A stretch of 64,000 bases of DNA. It comes from Larkinella arboricola (GTDB taxonomy: Bacteria; Bacteroidota; Bacteroidia; Cytophagales; Spirosomataceae). Positions 25,837 through 34,970 of the stretch are shown one piece after another. Location of the stretch: contig NZ_QLMC01000001.1 of NCBI RefSeq assembly GCF_003259745.1, positions 1,178,001 to 1,242,000 of the forward strand. Reading direction: 5' to 3'. The first letter of the stretch is position 1, and each line of letters starts with the position of its first letter. Position numbers and translations under genes: made by a program. The notes under the pieces are model-generated. The model saw only the letters and a list, made by a program, of their open reading frames with translations. It was not told where the DNA came from and did not search any database.

Positions 25837-26586
25837 TCATTTCGCAAACCGAAACCGTACCGCCCGCTCCACAATTCGGACGTGGTTCCATAGTGTCGTC
25901 GCGGTTCCGAAATGCGTTGCCAGTACTTTAAACCGATCGGCCAGCGATTGCCGGTGGCGTTGAACAGACAAGCCACCAGTCAGGTATTTACACAAGATAA
26001 AATCGAGCCAAACTATTGTTCGGGCGGCTTTTAAACAGCGAATTTCCCAATCGATGTCTGCACTGAGATTATCGACCCAAAAATCGGGAACCAGGCTCCG
26101 TCGGGCAATAAAAGCCTGATGGCACACCTTCATACCCATCGCCATATCGCGCCAGGTCAGGTGGTGGGGTAGCGTATGGGGCGTTACCCGGGAACGCAAC
26201 CCTAACGGTTTTCCCGTTTCATCAACAAACAGGGCATCGCTGTAATAGATATCGGCGGGATTAGTCCGGATCTGATGCAGCAGGTTGGCAACCGTTGTGG
26301 CGTCATGAATTTCATCCCCGGCGTTCATAAACCACACGTAGTCGCCCGTCGCCAGTTGCTGGCCCTTATTCATGGCATCGTACAAACCGCGATCCGGCTC
26401 CGAAATCCAGCGACTGATGTGGTTTTCGTATTTCCGTACTAGGTCCAGGGTACCGTCTTTCGAGTTGCCGTCGATGATCAGATACTCCACCTCGTCGCCC
26501 GGCTGATTGGCGATCAGGCTCTGGATTGTGCGTTCCAGAAACCGTTCGGCGTTGTAGGTGACGGTAATGATTGAGAGTAAGGGCAT
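25837..26586 (-). CDS. Family 2 glycosyltransferase (WcaE-like)
   Basis: This 249-residue protein starts MPLLSIITVTYN. That Met is preferred over an upstream in-frame Met because GT2 proteins begin just before this beta strand. The GT-A fold shows IIDGNSKDGT and SEPDRGLYDAMNKG, typical of WcaE-type colanic acid transferases, and a DxD-like NAGDE. No membrane segment is seen. It transfers a sugar to a lipid-linked glycan at the cytoplasmic face. It is divergent from the methyltransferase at 26644, with 57 bp between starts. Confidence 0.88.
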   Translation of the reverse strand: MPLLSIITVTYNAERFLERTIQSLIANQPGDEVEYLIIDGNSKDGTLDLVRKYENHISRWISEPDRGLYDAMNKGQQLATGDYVWFMNAGDEIHDATTVANLLHQIRTNPADIYYSDALFVDETGKPLGLRSRVTPHTLPHHLTWRDMAMGMKVCHQAFIARRSLVPDFWVDNLSADIDWEIRCLKAARTIVWLDFILCKYLTGGLSVQRHRQSLADRFKVLATHFGTATTLWNHVRIVERAVRFRFAK

Positions 26587-26643
26587 AGCTGCGTGGCGCA
26601 ATTTGCAAAAAAACGGTAATTTTACGTGCTAACCAACGGCTGA

Positions 26644-27381
26644 ATGGAAACGAATTCAACAACTTCGTCGGCGCTTCAGGATGCGTACCGGTCCCAATAC
26701 GCTGATTCTGACCGGACCTGGCGGAATATGGGTGCGCGGATGAAGGCCGAAACCATTCGTCGTCTGTGTCAATCCTACAACTTCCCGAAGATGCTGGACG
26801 TGGGTTCGGGCGACGGTGCCGTGTTGCAGCAGCTCGATCAGGCCCGGTTTTGCCCGGCCCTGTATTCGCTGGAAATCTCGGAAAGCGGGGCCAGCCGAAT
26901 CCGGGAGCGGGGCCTGAGTACGTTGCAGAATGTGCAGCTTTTCGACGGTTACAAAATACCGTACGGAGAAAAGGAGTTTCCGCTGGCAACCTGCTCGCAC
27001 GTCATCGAACACGTCGAACATCCCCGGTTGCTGCTGCGCGAAATCGCTCGGGTGTCAGAGTACCAGTTTTTCGAAGTGCCTATTGACTTCAGCTTTTTCG
27101 TCGACCGGAAAACCGACCACTTTCTGTCGTACGGCCACATCAATATTTTCACGCCCTCCCTGTTTAAATTCCTGCTCAAATCCGAGGGTTTCGAAATTCT
27201 GGCGGAGCATAGCGTTTTTTACGACACAGCCGCCATCCGGCATTCGGCACCGAATGCACTGGCGTTCTGGGCCATCTGGCTGAAAACGCAGATTCTGAAA
27301 TCCGTGCCGCCGTTGCGGAAAATCAAGCCGAGTGCCTTCGCGGTTTTGTGCCGGAAAAAAAGTGATCTGGCTATTTTCTAG
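26644..27381 (+). CDS. Class I SAM-dependent methyltransferase
   Basis: This 245-residue protein has motif I MLDVGSGDGAVLQQL near residue 50, an acidic strand end (SLEIS), and the post-motif CSHVIEHVEHPRLLL common in small-molecule methyltransferases. The C-terminal part is less typical and may bind the acceptor. Its place among glycosyltransferases suggests methylation of a glycan or sugar nucleotide, but the substrate is unknown. It ends just before a 30-bp inverted repeat. Confidence 0.85.
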   Translation: METNSTTSSALQDAYRSQYADSDRTWRNMGARMKAETIRRLCQSYNFPKMLDVGSGDGAVLQQLDQARFCPALYSLEISESGASRIRERGLSTLQNVQLFDGYKIPYGEKEFPLATCSHVIEHVEHPRLLLREIARVSEYQFFEVPIDFSFFVDRKTDHFLSYGHINIFTPSLFKFLLKSEGFEILAEHSVFYDTAAIRHSAPNALAFWAIWLKTQILKSVPPLRKIKPSAFAVLCRKKSDLAIF

Positions 27382-27390
27382 GGAAGTTTA

Positions 27391-27464
27391 TTACACAGAG
27401 TTAATCAGAGGGAATCAGAGTTTACCGGAGTTTTCTCTGATTCCCTCTGATTAACTCTGTGTAA
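27391..27464. terminator. Perfect 30-bp inverted repeat with 10-nt unit structure between convergent genes
   Basis: Bases 27391-27420 and 27435-27464 are perfect reverse complements around a 14-nt loop. The left arm is built of related 10-nt units ending in AGAG (TTACACAGAG, TTAATCAGAG, GGAATCAGAG), followed by TTTACCGGAG in the loop. The right arm supplies the stop codon and last codons of the convergent glycosyltransferase. It may end transcription from both sides, though a T-run is lacking. Confidence 0.75.
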
Positions 27465-28722
27465 CAACACTCTTATACAGCTCGATGTAGCGCCGGGCAA
27501 CCACGGTTTCGTCGTAATTCGTCACTACGTGCTGGCGGGCGTTTGCGGCCAGTTGTTCGTAAGCCGTGGCAGGCTGCTCCAGAATCCACTGCATCCCATT
27601 GGCCAGATCGTCCACCGAACGGTATTGTACCAGATAGCCGTTCTGCTGGTGATGCACCATTTCGGGAATACCGCCCACCTCAAAGCCCACTACCGGCGTT
27701 CCGCAGGCCATCGACTCCATAATCGTGTTTGGCAGATTTTCTTCCAGCGAAGGAATCACGAACAGGTCGGCGGCACTGTAAGCGGCCACGATTTGCCGCA
27801 GGTTGCTCAACGAGCCTAAAAAGTGATACCGGAACGGTAGGTCCTGCAACAAGCTTTCGTCACCACCGCCGAAGATCAGCAATTCCACCTCCTCAGGCCG
27901 GGCCAGTTGTTGGTGTAAGGAGTGAAGCGCCTGCTGGAAATACGAAAACCCTTTGCCCAGCGCCGACACTTTGGCGGCAGCAAACAGAATGAGTCGTTTG
28001 TCTGTCGAGACGTTCAACTCTTGCCGGGCTGCGGTTTTTTCCAGCGGAGAAAATAATTGGGTATCAAGTGGGTTGGGGATGGCTTTAACCGCCAGATTCC
28101 CGAACAGGCTGCTCTGCCGGGCGCGATTGGCCAGCCACTGGCTGCAACCAACGGGCGTTAACCGGGCATTTTCGTAGGCTTGTTGTTTGCGGAGCCAGTC
28201 GCCGTGGGAAAGGTCGTCGGGCGCCGGATTGCGCAGGAACGGGCAGTGGCCGCACTGCTGCTGATACCGTTCGCAGGTACCGCTGTGGTGGCAGCCACCG
28301 GTAAACGACCACATATCGTGCATGGTCCAGACCACCGGTTTTCTCAGCGCGAACAGTTTGCCCAGCGAGCGGGTGGATAAAAAGCCGAACGTGGTCCAGT
28401 GCAGGTGCAGAATGTCGGCCTGCCGAACGAGCGGGTGGTCGCTAATGTCAGTACCGATCAGGGCGGGGGAAAAGGCAAACCGAACGGCGCGGCTGCGTTC
28501 AAAGGGCACAAACGTCAGGCGGTCGAGCGCAAACCGGGCCGTAGCCCAGCGTTTTTGCCAGCCTGTCCGGGCCAGCGAAACCACCGACGGTTCGTCGATC
28601 GAGGTTTCGGCCACCAGCATTTGCGATGGCAAACCCGCTCGGTTCAGCGCCTGATTGAGCCGATTGGCGGCAATGGCAGCCCCGCCCGCCCGGTGGTAGG
28701 TGCTCAGATGAAGAACCTTCAT
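27451..28722 (-). CDS. Family 4 glycosyltransferase
   Basis: This 423-residue GT-B protein starts MKVLHLSTYHRAGGAA, a typical GT4 N-terminus with a glycine-rich donor/acceptor loop. HDMWSFTGGCHHSGTCERY and several Cys/His residues (residues about 133-165) are found in a known subgroup of exopolysaccharide GT4 enzymes. The C-terminal nucleotide-sugar site shows PSLEENLPNTIMESMACGTPVVG with its E-x7-E pattern. It overlaps the upstream methyltransferase by four bases (ATGA), so translation is probably coupled. Its last codons lie in the inverted repeat at 27435-27464. Confidence 0.9.
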   Translation of the reverse strand: MKVLHLSTYHRAGGAAIAANRLNQALNRAGLPSQMLVAETSIDEPSVVSLARTGWQKRWATARFALDRLTFVPFERSRAVRFAFSPALIGTDISDHPLVRQADILHLHWTTFGFLSTRSLGKLFALRKPVVWTMHDMWSFTGGCHHSGTCERYQQQCGHCPFLRNPAPDDLSHGDWLRKQQAYENARLTPVGCSQWLANRARQSSLFGNLAVKAIPNPLDTQLFSPLEKTAARQELNVSTDKRLILFAAAKVSALGKGFSYFQQALHSLHQQLARPEEVELLIFGGGDESLLQDLPFRYHFLGSLSNLRQIVAAYSAADLFVIPSLEENLPNTIMESMACGTPVVGFEVGGIPEMVHHQQNGYLVQYRSVDDLANGMQWILEQPATAYEQLAANARQHVVTNYDETVVARRYIELYKSVVTQS

Positions 28723-29459
28723 TTGGTAGCCGTCAGGACGATATAAGGCGAAAACGCTTTGGTTTCCACCGGAACCAGTTTGAAGAACACCTTTAACGGC
28801 AGCCAGAGCACTTTTTTCAGTATCCGGCCCAGCAACGGCTTTTCGTGTTCCCGTTCCAGCCAGAGCATAAACCGACCGTCATAATACACCCGAATGTTTT
28901 TCAGCCCCAGCCGCTCACCCGCTTTTCGCAATCGGTCCAGATCCATCGACTGGATGTTGTGTTTGGCATAATTCTCCGGGTCGAAGGTTTTCTGAAACCA
29001 GCCGTTCAGCCCGCGAAAGTTGGGCAGGGTAACAAGCAGCGTTCCACCCGGATTGAGCGATTCCACATGCTTTTCAATGATATTTTCCGTATCGTCGAAA
29101 TGCTCGATCAGGCCGTTCGACATCACCAGGTCAAAGCCCTGTCGTGGGGTATACTGAAACAAATCGGTTTCGATAACGCCCACTGAGCCTTCCGGCAACC
29201 CGTTGGCCCGCTCCAGATCGTGCAGAATTTTCGGATGGACAACGTAGTCGAGCAGCGTGGTGTCGGTGTTCAGGTGCTTTTTCATCCAGACCGAATAATA
29301 GCCCGGAAAACCGCCCAGTTCCAGCGCCGAATGGGTGGGCCGGGCTGTTGCCAGTTGCCGAATGAGGGGCAAAAAGGGGTATTTGTTTGGTACTTTAAAA
29401 ATCAACCCTTCTTTCGATTCCCAGTAATTGAGCCAGAATGTGCGGTCGGTTAGTGTCAA
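28719..29459 (-). CDS. Class I SAM-dependent methyltransferase
   Basis: This 246-residue protein carries ALELGGFPGYYSVWM (motif I), DYVVHPKIL after the second strand, VMSNGLIEHFDD (motif IV region), and LNPGGTLLVTLPN. These are standard for class I methyltransferases. The stop codon overlaps the start of the family 4 glycosyltransferase by four bases. The pair probably modifies and extends the same surface glycan. The acceptor is unknown. Confidence 0.87.
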   Translation of the reverse strand: MTLTDRTFWLNYWESKEGLIFKVPNKYPFLPLIRQLATARPTHSALELGGFPGYYSVWMKKHLNTDTTLLDYVVHPKILHDLERANGLPEGSVGVIETDLFQYTPRQGFDLVMSNGLIEHFDDTENIIEKHVESLNPGGTLLVTLPNFRGLNGWFQKTFDPENYAKHNIQSMDLDRLRKAGERLGLKNIRVYYDGRFMLWLEREHEKPLLGRILKKVLWLPLKVFFKLVPVETKAFSPYIVLTATK

Positions 29460-29578
29460 AGCCGTAGTGAATCAAGGAGCAGGCAGCGGTCCCGCATCCC
29501 GACAAAAATAGTCACTCTCGCACAGAATCGAAACCGCCAGCCGCTAAAGTCGTCCCGCAACCCCGAACGGGGATGGGG

Positions 29579-30481
29579 CTAGATACCGTACTTGTAGCGG
29601 TTGATAGCCTGGCGGATCAGGCTCGGGCGGAAGTATCGTTTCAGGTTGCGAACCATTTCCGGCTCGGGCTGCACGTCTGACGTTAACTGAATTTTTCCTT
29701 CGTGCAGGGCCGTGTTGTGGTGTCGGCTGAACCGGCCAAAGTTGGTTCCGGCGTCGTAACCGATGTGCTCCACCTTCGACCGGATGGGGTAGAGGCAATA
29801 CCGTTTTTGCTTGAAATGTGTGTAACTCCAGCGAATGGCCCAGGAGCTGATCAGGCCCTTTTGCTGCTTCTCGAACATTGGAATCAGGTCGCTGCCACTG
29901 GCCGAAAACGCCCGGCGCGCTTCCGGATTGCGGATAAAATCGGCGTAGTCAGGTACCGACCAGTCGGCCAGTTCCCAACGGTCTTTCCAGGTCGACCAGC
30001 CCAGCGACGACGCGCGGGGCAACAGCAGAACGTCCCTGGAATACGTGGCTGGAATCGTGAACGGATACAAATACCCCGAAATCGAAAAAACGAGCGGGTG
30101 GTTTTCGTAAAAGTCCAAAGCCGCGTTCTGGAACGCCAGGAAATCGGTCGTGCAAATAATATCGTCTTCCATGACAATCACGCGGCCGTGCTGCGCAATT
30201 ACTTCCGTAACGCCCCGGATGACGGAGTTGGCCAGGCCCTGATTGGTTTCGGCGGCTTTGATGCGAACGTCCGCAAAGCCTTCGATGGTTGGCAGGTAAT
30301 CCCGTACCTTCTGCACCCGTTCGGCATCGTCTTTGGCGGTGGCTGAATTTGTCTTAGGACCATCCGAAAAAACATACAGCGTACTGTCTTTTGCCAACGG
30401 GTTGGCCGCTAAATACTGGATGGTTTCGCGCAGGTGATCGACGCGGTTGTAACAGAATAAAACAATGGGAGCGAGAGTCAT
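29579..30481 (-). CDS. GT-A glycosyltransferase, GT2/GNT-I-like
   Basis: This is a 300-residue protein from MTLAPIVLFCYNR. This Met is preferred because the upstream in-frame extension of 28 residues has no glycosyltransferase features. The donor-binding fold shows LYVFSDGPK and the DxD-type motif VMEDDIICT near residue 105. SLGWSTWKDRWE follows near residue 165 and is common in this subgroup. It precedes the methyltransferase-GT4 pair on the same strand with a 119-bp gap. Sugar specificity cannot be read from sequence. Confidence 0.85.
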   Translation of the reverse strand: MTLAPIVLFCYNRVDHLRETIQYLAANPLAKDSTLYVFSDGPKTNSATAKDDAERVQKVRDYLPTIEGFADVRIKAAETNQGLANSVIRGVTEVIAQHGRVIVMEDDIICTTDFLAFQNAALDFYENHPLVFSISGYLYPFTIPATYSRDVLLLPRASSLGWSTWKDRWELADWSVPDYADFIRNPEARRAFSASGSDLIPMFEKQQKGLISSWAIRWSYTHFKQKRYCLYPIRSKVEHIGYDAGTNFGRFSRHHNTALHEGKIQLTSDVQPEPEMVRNLKRYFRPSLIRQAINRYKYGI

Positions 30482-30649
30482 TTCAATAGCCGGTATTCCG
30501 ATGACAGCATTTGGGTAGTCGCTACCCAATACCGTATCCTTCAAACTAATTGCAAGATTACTCAATTATTTGCATCGTCTCTGCTTTCTTTGCGTGCAGG
30601 ATTTCGACCCGCATCGAAAAAGCAGTCGGGCCTGCTTGTACAAAAGTGG

Positions 30650-30657
30650 TATCTTTG
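30650..30657 (+). promoter_or_regulatory. Putative -7 promoter box for the polysaccharide operon
   Basis: TATCTTTG is a full match to the TAnnTTTG -7 consensus of Bacteroidota and lies 78 bp before the first ATG of the plus-strand operon. No clear -33 element is seen. The predicted transcript would begin near 30664 with a GC-rich foldable leader. Confidence 0.45.
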
Positions 30658-30659
30658 CG

Positions 30660-30713
30660 CCGGGCTTACCCGCAGGAGCCCATCAAATCAGTTGATTAGC
30701 AGCCCGGGCGGTA
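30660..30713 (+). other. Foldable leader of the polysaccharide operon with ops-like motif
   Basis: CCGGGC (30660-30665) can pair with GCCCGG (30702-30707), enclosing a small ATCAA/TTGAT hairpin. An alternative stem is GGGCT with AGCCC (30662-30666 with 30677-30681). GGCGGTA at 30707-30713 matches seven of the eight bases of the RfaH ops element GGCGGTAG, found before polysaccharide operons in Proteobacteria. Whether this works here is unknown. Confidence 0.35.
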
Positions 30714-30734
30714 CCACGACGTTTAGACTTTATT

Positions 30735-31460
30735 ATGACAACAATCCGCGCTGAAGCGATGCCGGACGACCCGTCTGAGCACTACCGGATTAAACCTCCA
30801 CTGACCAATCCCCGACGGTATTACCTCATGAAACTGAGGGAGTTGGTGCAGTATGCCAAAACTACGTTTATCGATCCGATGACGAAAACGGGCCGGATTA
30901 AACTGGCCGATTACGGCTGCGGCACCAAACCGTACGTCTCGCTTTTTCCGCCCGAACAGGTGCAGTACATCGGCATCGACCTCGACTGGAACCCGCACGC
31001 GGATGTCTATATTGGCTCCGACAGCCGCATCAACATGCCCGATGCGCAGGTGGACGTGGTGCTGTCGACGCAGGTGCTCGAACACGTCGAAGATCCGGAA
31101 GGGTATTTGCAGGAAGCCTGCCGTATTCTGAAACCCGGCGGTTTGCTGCTGCTGACCACCCACGGTTACTGGATGTATCACCCCGACCCCACCGACTACT
31201 GGCGGTGGACCTCATCGGGGCTGCAAAAAATTGTAGCTCGCAACGGGTTTGAAATCGTCTCGTTCCGGGGAATTATTGGCCGGTCGGCGATGGGGCTGCA
31301 ACTGTTTCAGGACGGTTTTCTGTTTAAAATACCGCGTTGGCTGTGGCCGCCGTTCGCGTTGGTGATGCAGGCGTCGATCAGTTTGTTTGATAAAACGACC
31401 TCGCAGGAAACAAAGGACAAGGACGCGTGTACGTATCTGGTCGTTGGGAGGAAACTATGA
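30735..31460 (+). CDS. Class I SAM-dependent methyltransferase
   Basis: This 241-residue protein has LADYGCGTKPYVSLF as motif I, YIGIDLDWN after strand 2, VVLSTQVLEHVEDPEGYL, and CRILKPGGLLLLTTHG, all standard for class I enzymes. It is the first gene of a plus-strand operon. Its stop codon overlaps the next start (ATGA at 31457-31460). It probably methylates a sugar or glycan intermediate. Confidence 0.88.
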   Translation: MTTIRAEAMPDDPSEHYRIKPPLTNPRRYYLMKLRELVQYAKTTFIDPMTKTGRIKLADYGCGTKPYVSLFPPEQVQYIGIDLDWNPHADVYIGSDSRINMPDAQVDVVLSTQVLEHVEDPEGYLQEACRILKPGGLLLLTTHGYWMYHPDPTDYWRWTSSGLQKIVARNGFEIVSFRGIIGRSAMGLQLFQDGFLFKIPRWLWPPFALVMQASISLFDKTTSQETKDKDACTYLVVGRKL

Positions 31461-32557
31461 AGCTCTGCATTGCCTATCCGAACAAAAATAGCTTTTCGGA
31501 GACGTTTATTTACAACCATATAGCAAACCTCAAACCGGAACTGACGCTTTCCGGCGGCTGGCGACCGTATCGTACCAAAGACGGCGATTCAATCATCCAA
31601 ATGCCGCTGGCCGAGCCGATTCGGGTGGGTGTCAAACGGGGTTTGTCGTTTCTGTATCCGGCTTTTTACACGCATTTCCTGACCCGGTATCTCCGGCAAA
31701 ACCGTCCGGATGTGGTACTGGCTGAATACGGTCCGACGGGCTGCGCCGTAATGGCCGCTTGCCGGAAGGCGGGTGTGCCGTTGGTGGTGCATTTTCACGG
31801 GTTCGACGCCGTGGATAAGGAAACGTTACGGAAATACGGGGCGGCCTACCGTCAACTTTTCGCACAGGCCAAAGCGATTGTGGCGGTATCCAATGACATG
31901 GTGGAGCAGCTTATTCGATTGGGGGGCGACCCAGCCAAAGTCCACCGGAATCCGTACGGAGTTGAAACGAAATTCTTCTCCGGGGCCGAACCGGAAAGGG
32001 CGGATAAAGTAATTGTTTCAGTCGGGCGGTTTACGGCCAAAAAAGCGCCCCAACTGACCATTCGGGCGTTTGATAAAGTGCTGGACCGGCACCCCGACGC
32101 AAAGTTGGTAATGATTGGCACCGGCGAGTTAGTTGAAGAATGTAAAAAGCTGGTGGACCAGTTGCAGTTAAAATACGCCGTTAGCCTGCTGGGTGTGAAA
32201 CCCGCCGAAGAAATTGCCGAATGGCACCGGAAGGCGCGGCTGTACGCCCAGCATTCGATGGTGAACCCGGTAAACGGCGATTCGGAAGGGACGCCCAATA
32301 CCGTACTGGAAGCGTCGGCGGCTGGTTTGCCCATCGTTAGTACGCGCCATGCCGGAATCAAGGAAGCCGTTGAGCACGGCGTAACCGGTTTTCTGGTCGA
32401 GGAAGGCGATTTTCAGGCGATGGCGAACCACATGGTCCAGTTGCTGGATGAGCCAAAGCTGGCCGGAGAACTGGGCCGGAACGCCCGCCAGAAAATGATT
32501 CATGAATACGAAATGAGCGACCGCATCAACGCTCTCAAACACATTCTGGAACTATGA
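31457..32557 (+). CDS. Family 4 glycosyltransferase
   Basis: This 366-residue GT-B protein starts at MKLCIAYPNKNSFSE. The ATG at 31457 is chosen because GGGAGG lies eight bases upstream and it overlaps the previous stop as ATGA. HFHGFDAVDK and VSVGRFTAKKAP are typical of the donor half, and GTPNTVLEASAAGLPIVSTR carries the E-x7-E-like nucleotide-sugar site. It also overlaps the next gene by ATGA. It likely adds a hexose to the surface polysaccharide repeat. Confidence 0.9.
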   Translation: MKLCIAYPNKNSFSETFIYNHIANLKPELTLSGGWRPYRTKDGDSIIQMPLAEPIRVGVKRGLSFLYPAFYTHFLTRYLRQNRPDVVLAEYGPTGCAVMAACRKAGVPLVVHFHGFDAVDKETLRKYGAAYRQLFAQAKAIVAVSNDMVEQLIRLGGDPAKVHRNPYGVETKFFSGAEPERADKVIVSVGRFTAKKAPQLTIRAFDKVLDRHPDAKLVMIGTGELVEECKKLVDQLQLKYAVSLLGVKPAEEIAEWHRKARLYAQHSMVNPVNGDSEGTPNTVLEASAAGLPIVSTRHAGIKEAVEHGVTGFLVEEGDFQAMANHMVQLLDEPKLAGELGRNARQKMIHEYEMSDRINALKHILEL

Positions 32558-33447
32558 CCGTGATCTCACCATTGACCAATTCCCCGGATGTTTCGCCCGT
32601 TCGGAGCCTGAACGCCCGCACCATCGAACAACGGTATCGTGAGCAGTTCGGGATGGATGTCAGCCGGTATTTTGCCGGGTTGGATGAGGTGATGATTTAC
32701 GAATGCAATCGGTCGAAACTGCGGTTTTATTACCCGTTTTCGCTGGCGGGCGACGCGGCTTTTTACGCCGATCTGGGCCAGCATTACAAAGGCTACTACA
32801 GTCCGTGGAAATGGGAGCATGAGACGGTTTTTCAGCACATTCAATCGGGTGATCGGGTCCTGGAAATCGGGAGCGGTAACGGTTATTTCCTGAAACGGCT
32901 GCCCGAAAAAGAGGCCGTCGGGCTGGGTCTGGAACTGAACGATGATGCGATTGCGTACGGAAAAAAAATCGGCGTTAACATCATCAACGAAGATTTGAAG
33001 ATTCACGCGGAGCAGCACGCCGGTCAATATGATGTGGTGTGCGCGTTTCAGGTATTTGAGCACGTCAACAACGTCGGCGAGTTTTTCCGGCAGGCGGCTC
33101 AGTGCGTCAAACCGGGCGGTTTGCTGGCCATCGGCGTGCCGAACAATGCCTCCTATTATTTCCGCGAAGACCCGTACCACACGCTAAACCTGCCGCCCCA
33201 CCACACCTTGCTCTGGGACCCTACGTCGCTGCGGTATGCCGGGGAGTTGATGGGCCTGAAGGTGGTCGAAACCCGCAACGAGCCCGCAACGGTCACGCAC
33301 CGGAGTCTGGGCTACCGGCTGTGGCTGGAGAAAAATCTGGGCCGGAATTTGCTGACCACGCTGGTGTACAAAAGCACCCGCTTCGTTGCCAAACGCCTGC
33401 CCATTATGTCCGACGGTGCGACGGTGGTGGCAATTTATCGAAAGTGA
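32554..33447 (+). CDS. Class I SAM-dependent methyltransferase
   Basis: This 297-residue protein has an N-terminal extension of about 90 residues. Then come VLEIGSGNGYFLKRL (motif I), LGLELNDDAI, VVCAFQVFEHVNNVGEF and CVKPGGLLAIGVPN. The ATG overlaps the stop of the preceding glycosyltransferase. It is the third gene of the operon, before the flippase. The substrate is unknown. The N-terminal extension may recognise the glycan acceptor. Confidence 0.88.
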   Translation: MTVISPLTNSPDVSPVRSLNARTIEQRYREQFGMDVSRYFAGLDEVMIYECNRSKLRFYYPFSLAGDAAFYADLGQHYKGYYSPWKWEHETVFQHIQSGDRVLEIGSGNGYFLKRLPEKEAVGLGLELNDDAIAYGKKIGVNIINEDLKIHAEQHAGQYDVVCAFQVFEHVNNVGEFFRQAAQCVKPGGLLAIGVPNNASYYFREDPYHTLNLPPHHTLLWDPTSLRYAGELMGLKVVETRNEPATVTHRSLGYRLWLEKNLGRNLLTTLVYKSTRFVAKRLPIMSDGATVVAIYRK

Positions 33448-33461
33448 GTTAATCAGAATAC

Positions 33462-34970
33462 ATGGGAATTGTCATTCGTCAAAGCCTGAAAGCCAGCGTC
33501 GGTTCGTACATCGGAGTCGGCATCGGGATCATTAACCAGTTGTATGTTTCGCTGGAGTTTCTGGAAGCCGATCAACTGGCCATTTCACGGCTATTGCTGG
33601 AAAACAGCATTCTTTTTGCGGCCTTTGCCCACCTGGGAACCCCATTTATTACTGATCGCTTTTTTAGCTATTTTCGGGATGATAAAACCAAAAACAACGG
33701 GTTTTTAGGCTTCCTACTCGCTTTTCCGCTCATCGGGATTAGTTTGTTTATAGCCGCCTACCTCGGTTTTGAACAGCAGATTAAAGGCTATTTTGCCGAA
33801 AAATCCGCGAAGCTGATCCCGTACCATATTCTGGTCATCCCGTTTACCATTTTCTGGATTTACATTTCCGTTCTGGAAGCCTATTGCCGTAACAACGCCC
33901 GCATTGCCATTCCAACCTTTGTCCGCGAAGTTTATCTGAAACTGGCGAACGTGCTGGTGATTCTGATGTTTGGACTGGGCTGGTATAGTTTTGACTGGAT
34001 GCTGTATCTGGTGATCGGAATTCACGGTTTAGCGGTAGTCATTTTGCTGTTCTATATTTATCAACTGGGCAAGTTTTCGCTACAATTTGATTTTGGTCAG
34101 TTAAAAGGCGGTTTGTTTCGGCAGATGCTGTATTTTGGGCTGTTTATTGTCATGGGCGGGGTGGGTACGCAGGTCGTTTATTTTATCGACCGGACCATGC
34201 TTTCCGGGGGAAAAGGGCTGGCGAATGCCGCTATTTTTATCATTGCGACGAACATCGCCGGAATTATCGAAATACCGCGAAAAACCATCACACAGATTTC
34301 AACTCCGCTGGTTTCCAATTCACTGCGTCAGAACGACATGGCGCACGTTCAGGAGTTGTACCACAAATCGTCGCTCAATCAGTTACTGGCGGGCGGTTTC
34401 GTGTTTTTGCTGATCTGGACCAACATCGACGGTATTTTCAGCATCTTGCCGAAGGCCGAAATCTATAGCCAGGGCAAGATGGTGGTGCTGTTGCTGGCGT
34501 CGGCGAAACTGTTCGAAATGGCAACCGGCGTAAACGGCGAAATCATCAACTACTCCAGATATTTCCGGTACGCAACCTACCTGATGATTGTGATGGCTTG
34601 CCTTGCCATCGGGGCTAATTCCTATTTTATTCCGCGCTACGGCATCAACGGAGCGGCTTTAGCCACCACGATTACGACGTTGATCTTTGCCCTGAGTAAA
34701 GTGGGCATGGTCTGGATATTCTTCCGAATTCTACCGTTTACGTTTTCGGGCGTGAAGGCCGTTGCGGTGCTGGCGCTGGTGTACGGCGTGTCGCTGCTGC
34801 TGCCCGAGTGGAGCGGGTCGTTGTGGATAACGCTCTTAAGTATCGCGCTACGCTCCCTGATTCTGACGGGGCTGTTTGCGGGGCTGGTGTTGTGGCTGCG
34901 GGTGTCGGAGGACGTCAACGGGCTGGCGGGTTCGCTCTGGGGGCAGGTACGGGCGTTCCGGCAGCGATAA
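33462..34970 (+). CDS. Wzx-like lipid-linked oligosaccharide flippase
   Basis: This 502-residue integral membrane protein has about 12-14 hydrophobic segments along its whole length, as in the polysaccharide biosynthesis/MATE-related Wzx family. Such proteins move undecaprenyl-linked repeat units across the inner membrane. Basic loops such as FFSYFRDDKTKNN and IIEIPRKTITQ separate the segments. It closes the plus-strand operon, 14 bp after the methyltransferase. No Wzy polymerase or priming transferase was recognised nearby, so these are probably encoded elsewhere. Its stop codon abuts that of the convergent gene. Confidence 0.85.
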   Translation: MGIVIRQSLKASVGSYIGVGIGIINQLYVSLEFLEADQLAISRLLLENSILFAAFAHLGTPFITDRFFSYFRDDKTKNNGFLGFLLAFPLIGISLFIAAYLGFEQQIKGYFAEKSAKLIPYHILVIPFTIFWIYISVLEAYCRNNARIAIPTFVREVYLKLANVLVILMFGLGWYSFDWMLYLVIGIHGLAVVILLFYIYQLGKFSLQFDFGQLKGGLFRQMLYFGLFIVMGGVGTQVVYFIDRTMLSGGKGLANAAIFIIATNIAGIIEIPRKTITQISTPLVSNSLRQNDMAHVQELYHKSSLNQLLAGGFVFLLIWTNIDGIFSILPKAEIYSQGKMVVLLLASAKLFEMATGVNGEIINYSRYFRYATYLMIVMACLAIGANSYFIPRYGINGAALATTITTLIFALSKVGMVWIFFRILPFTFSGVKAVAVLALVYGVSLLLPEWSGSLWITLLSIALRSLILTGLFAGLVLWLRVSEDVNGLAGSLWGQVRAFRQR

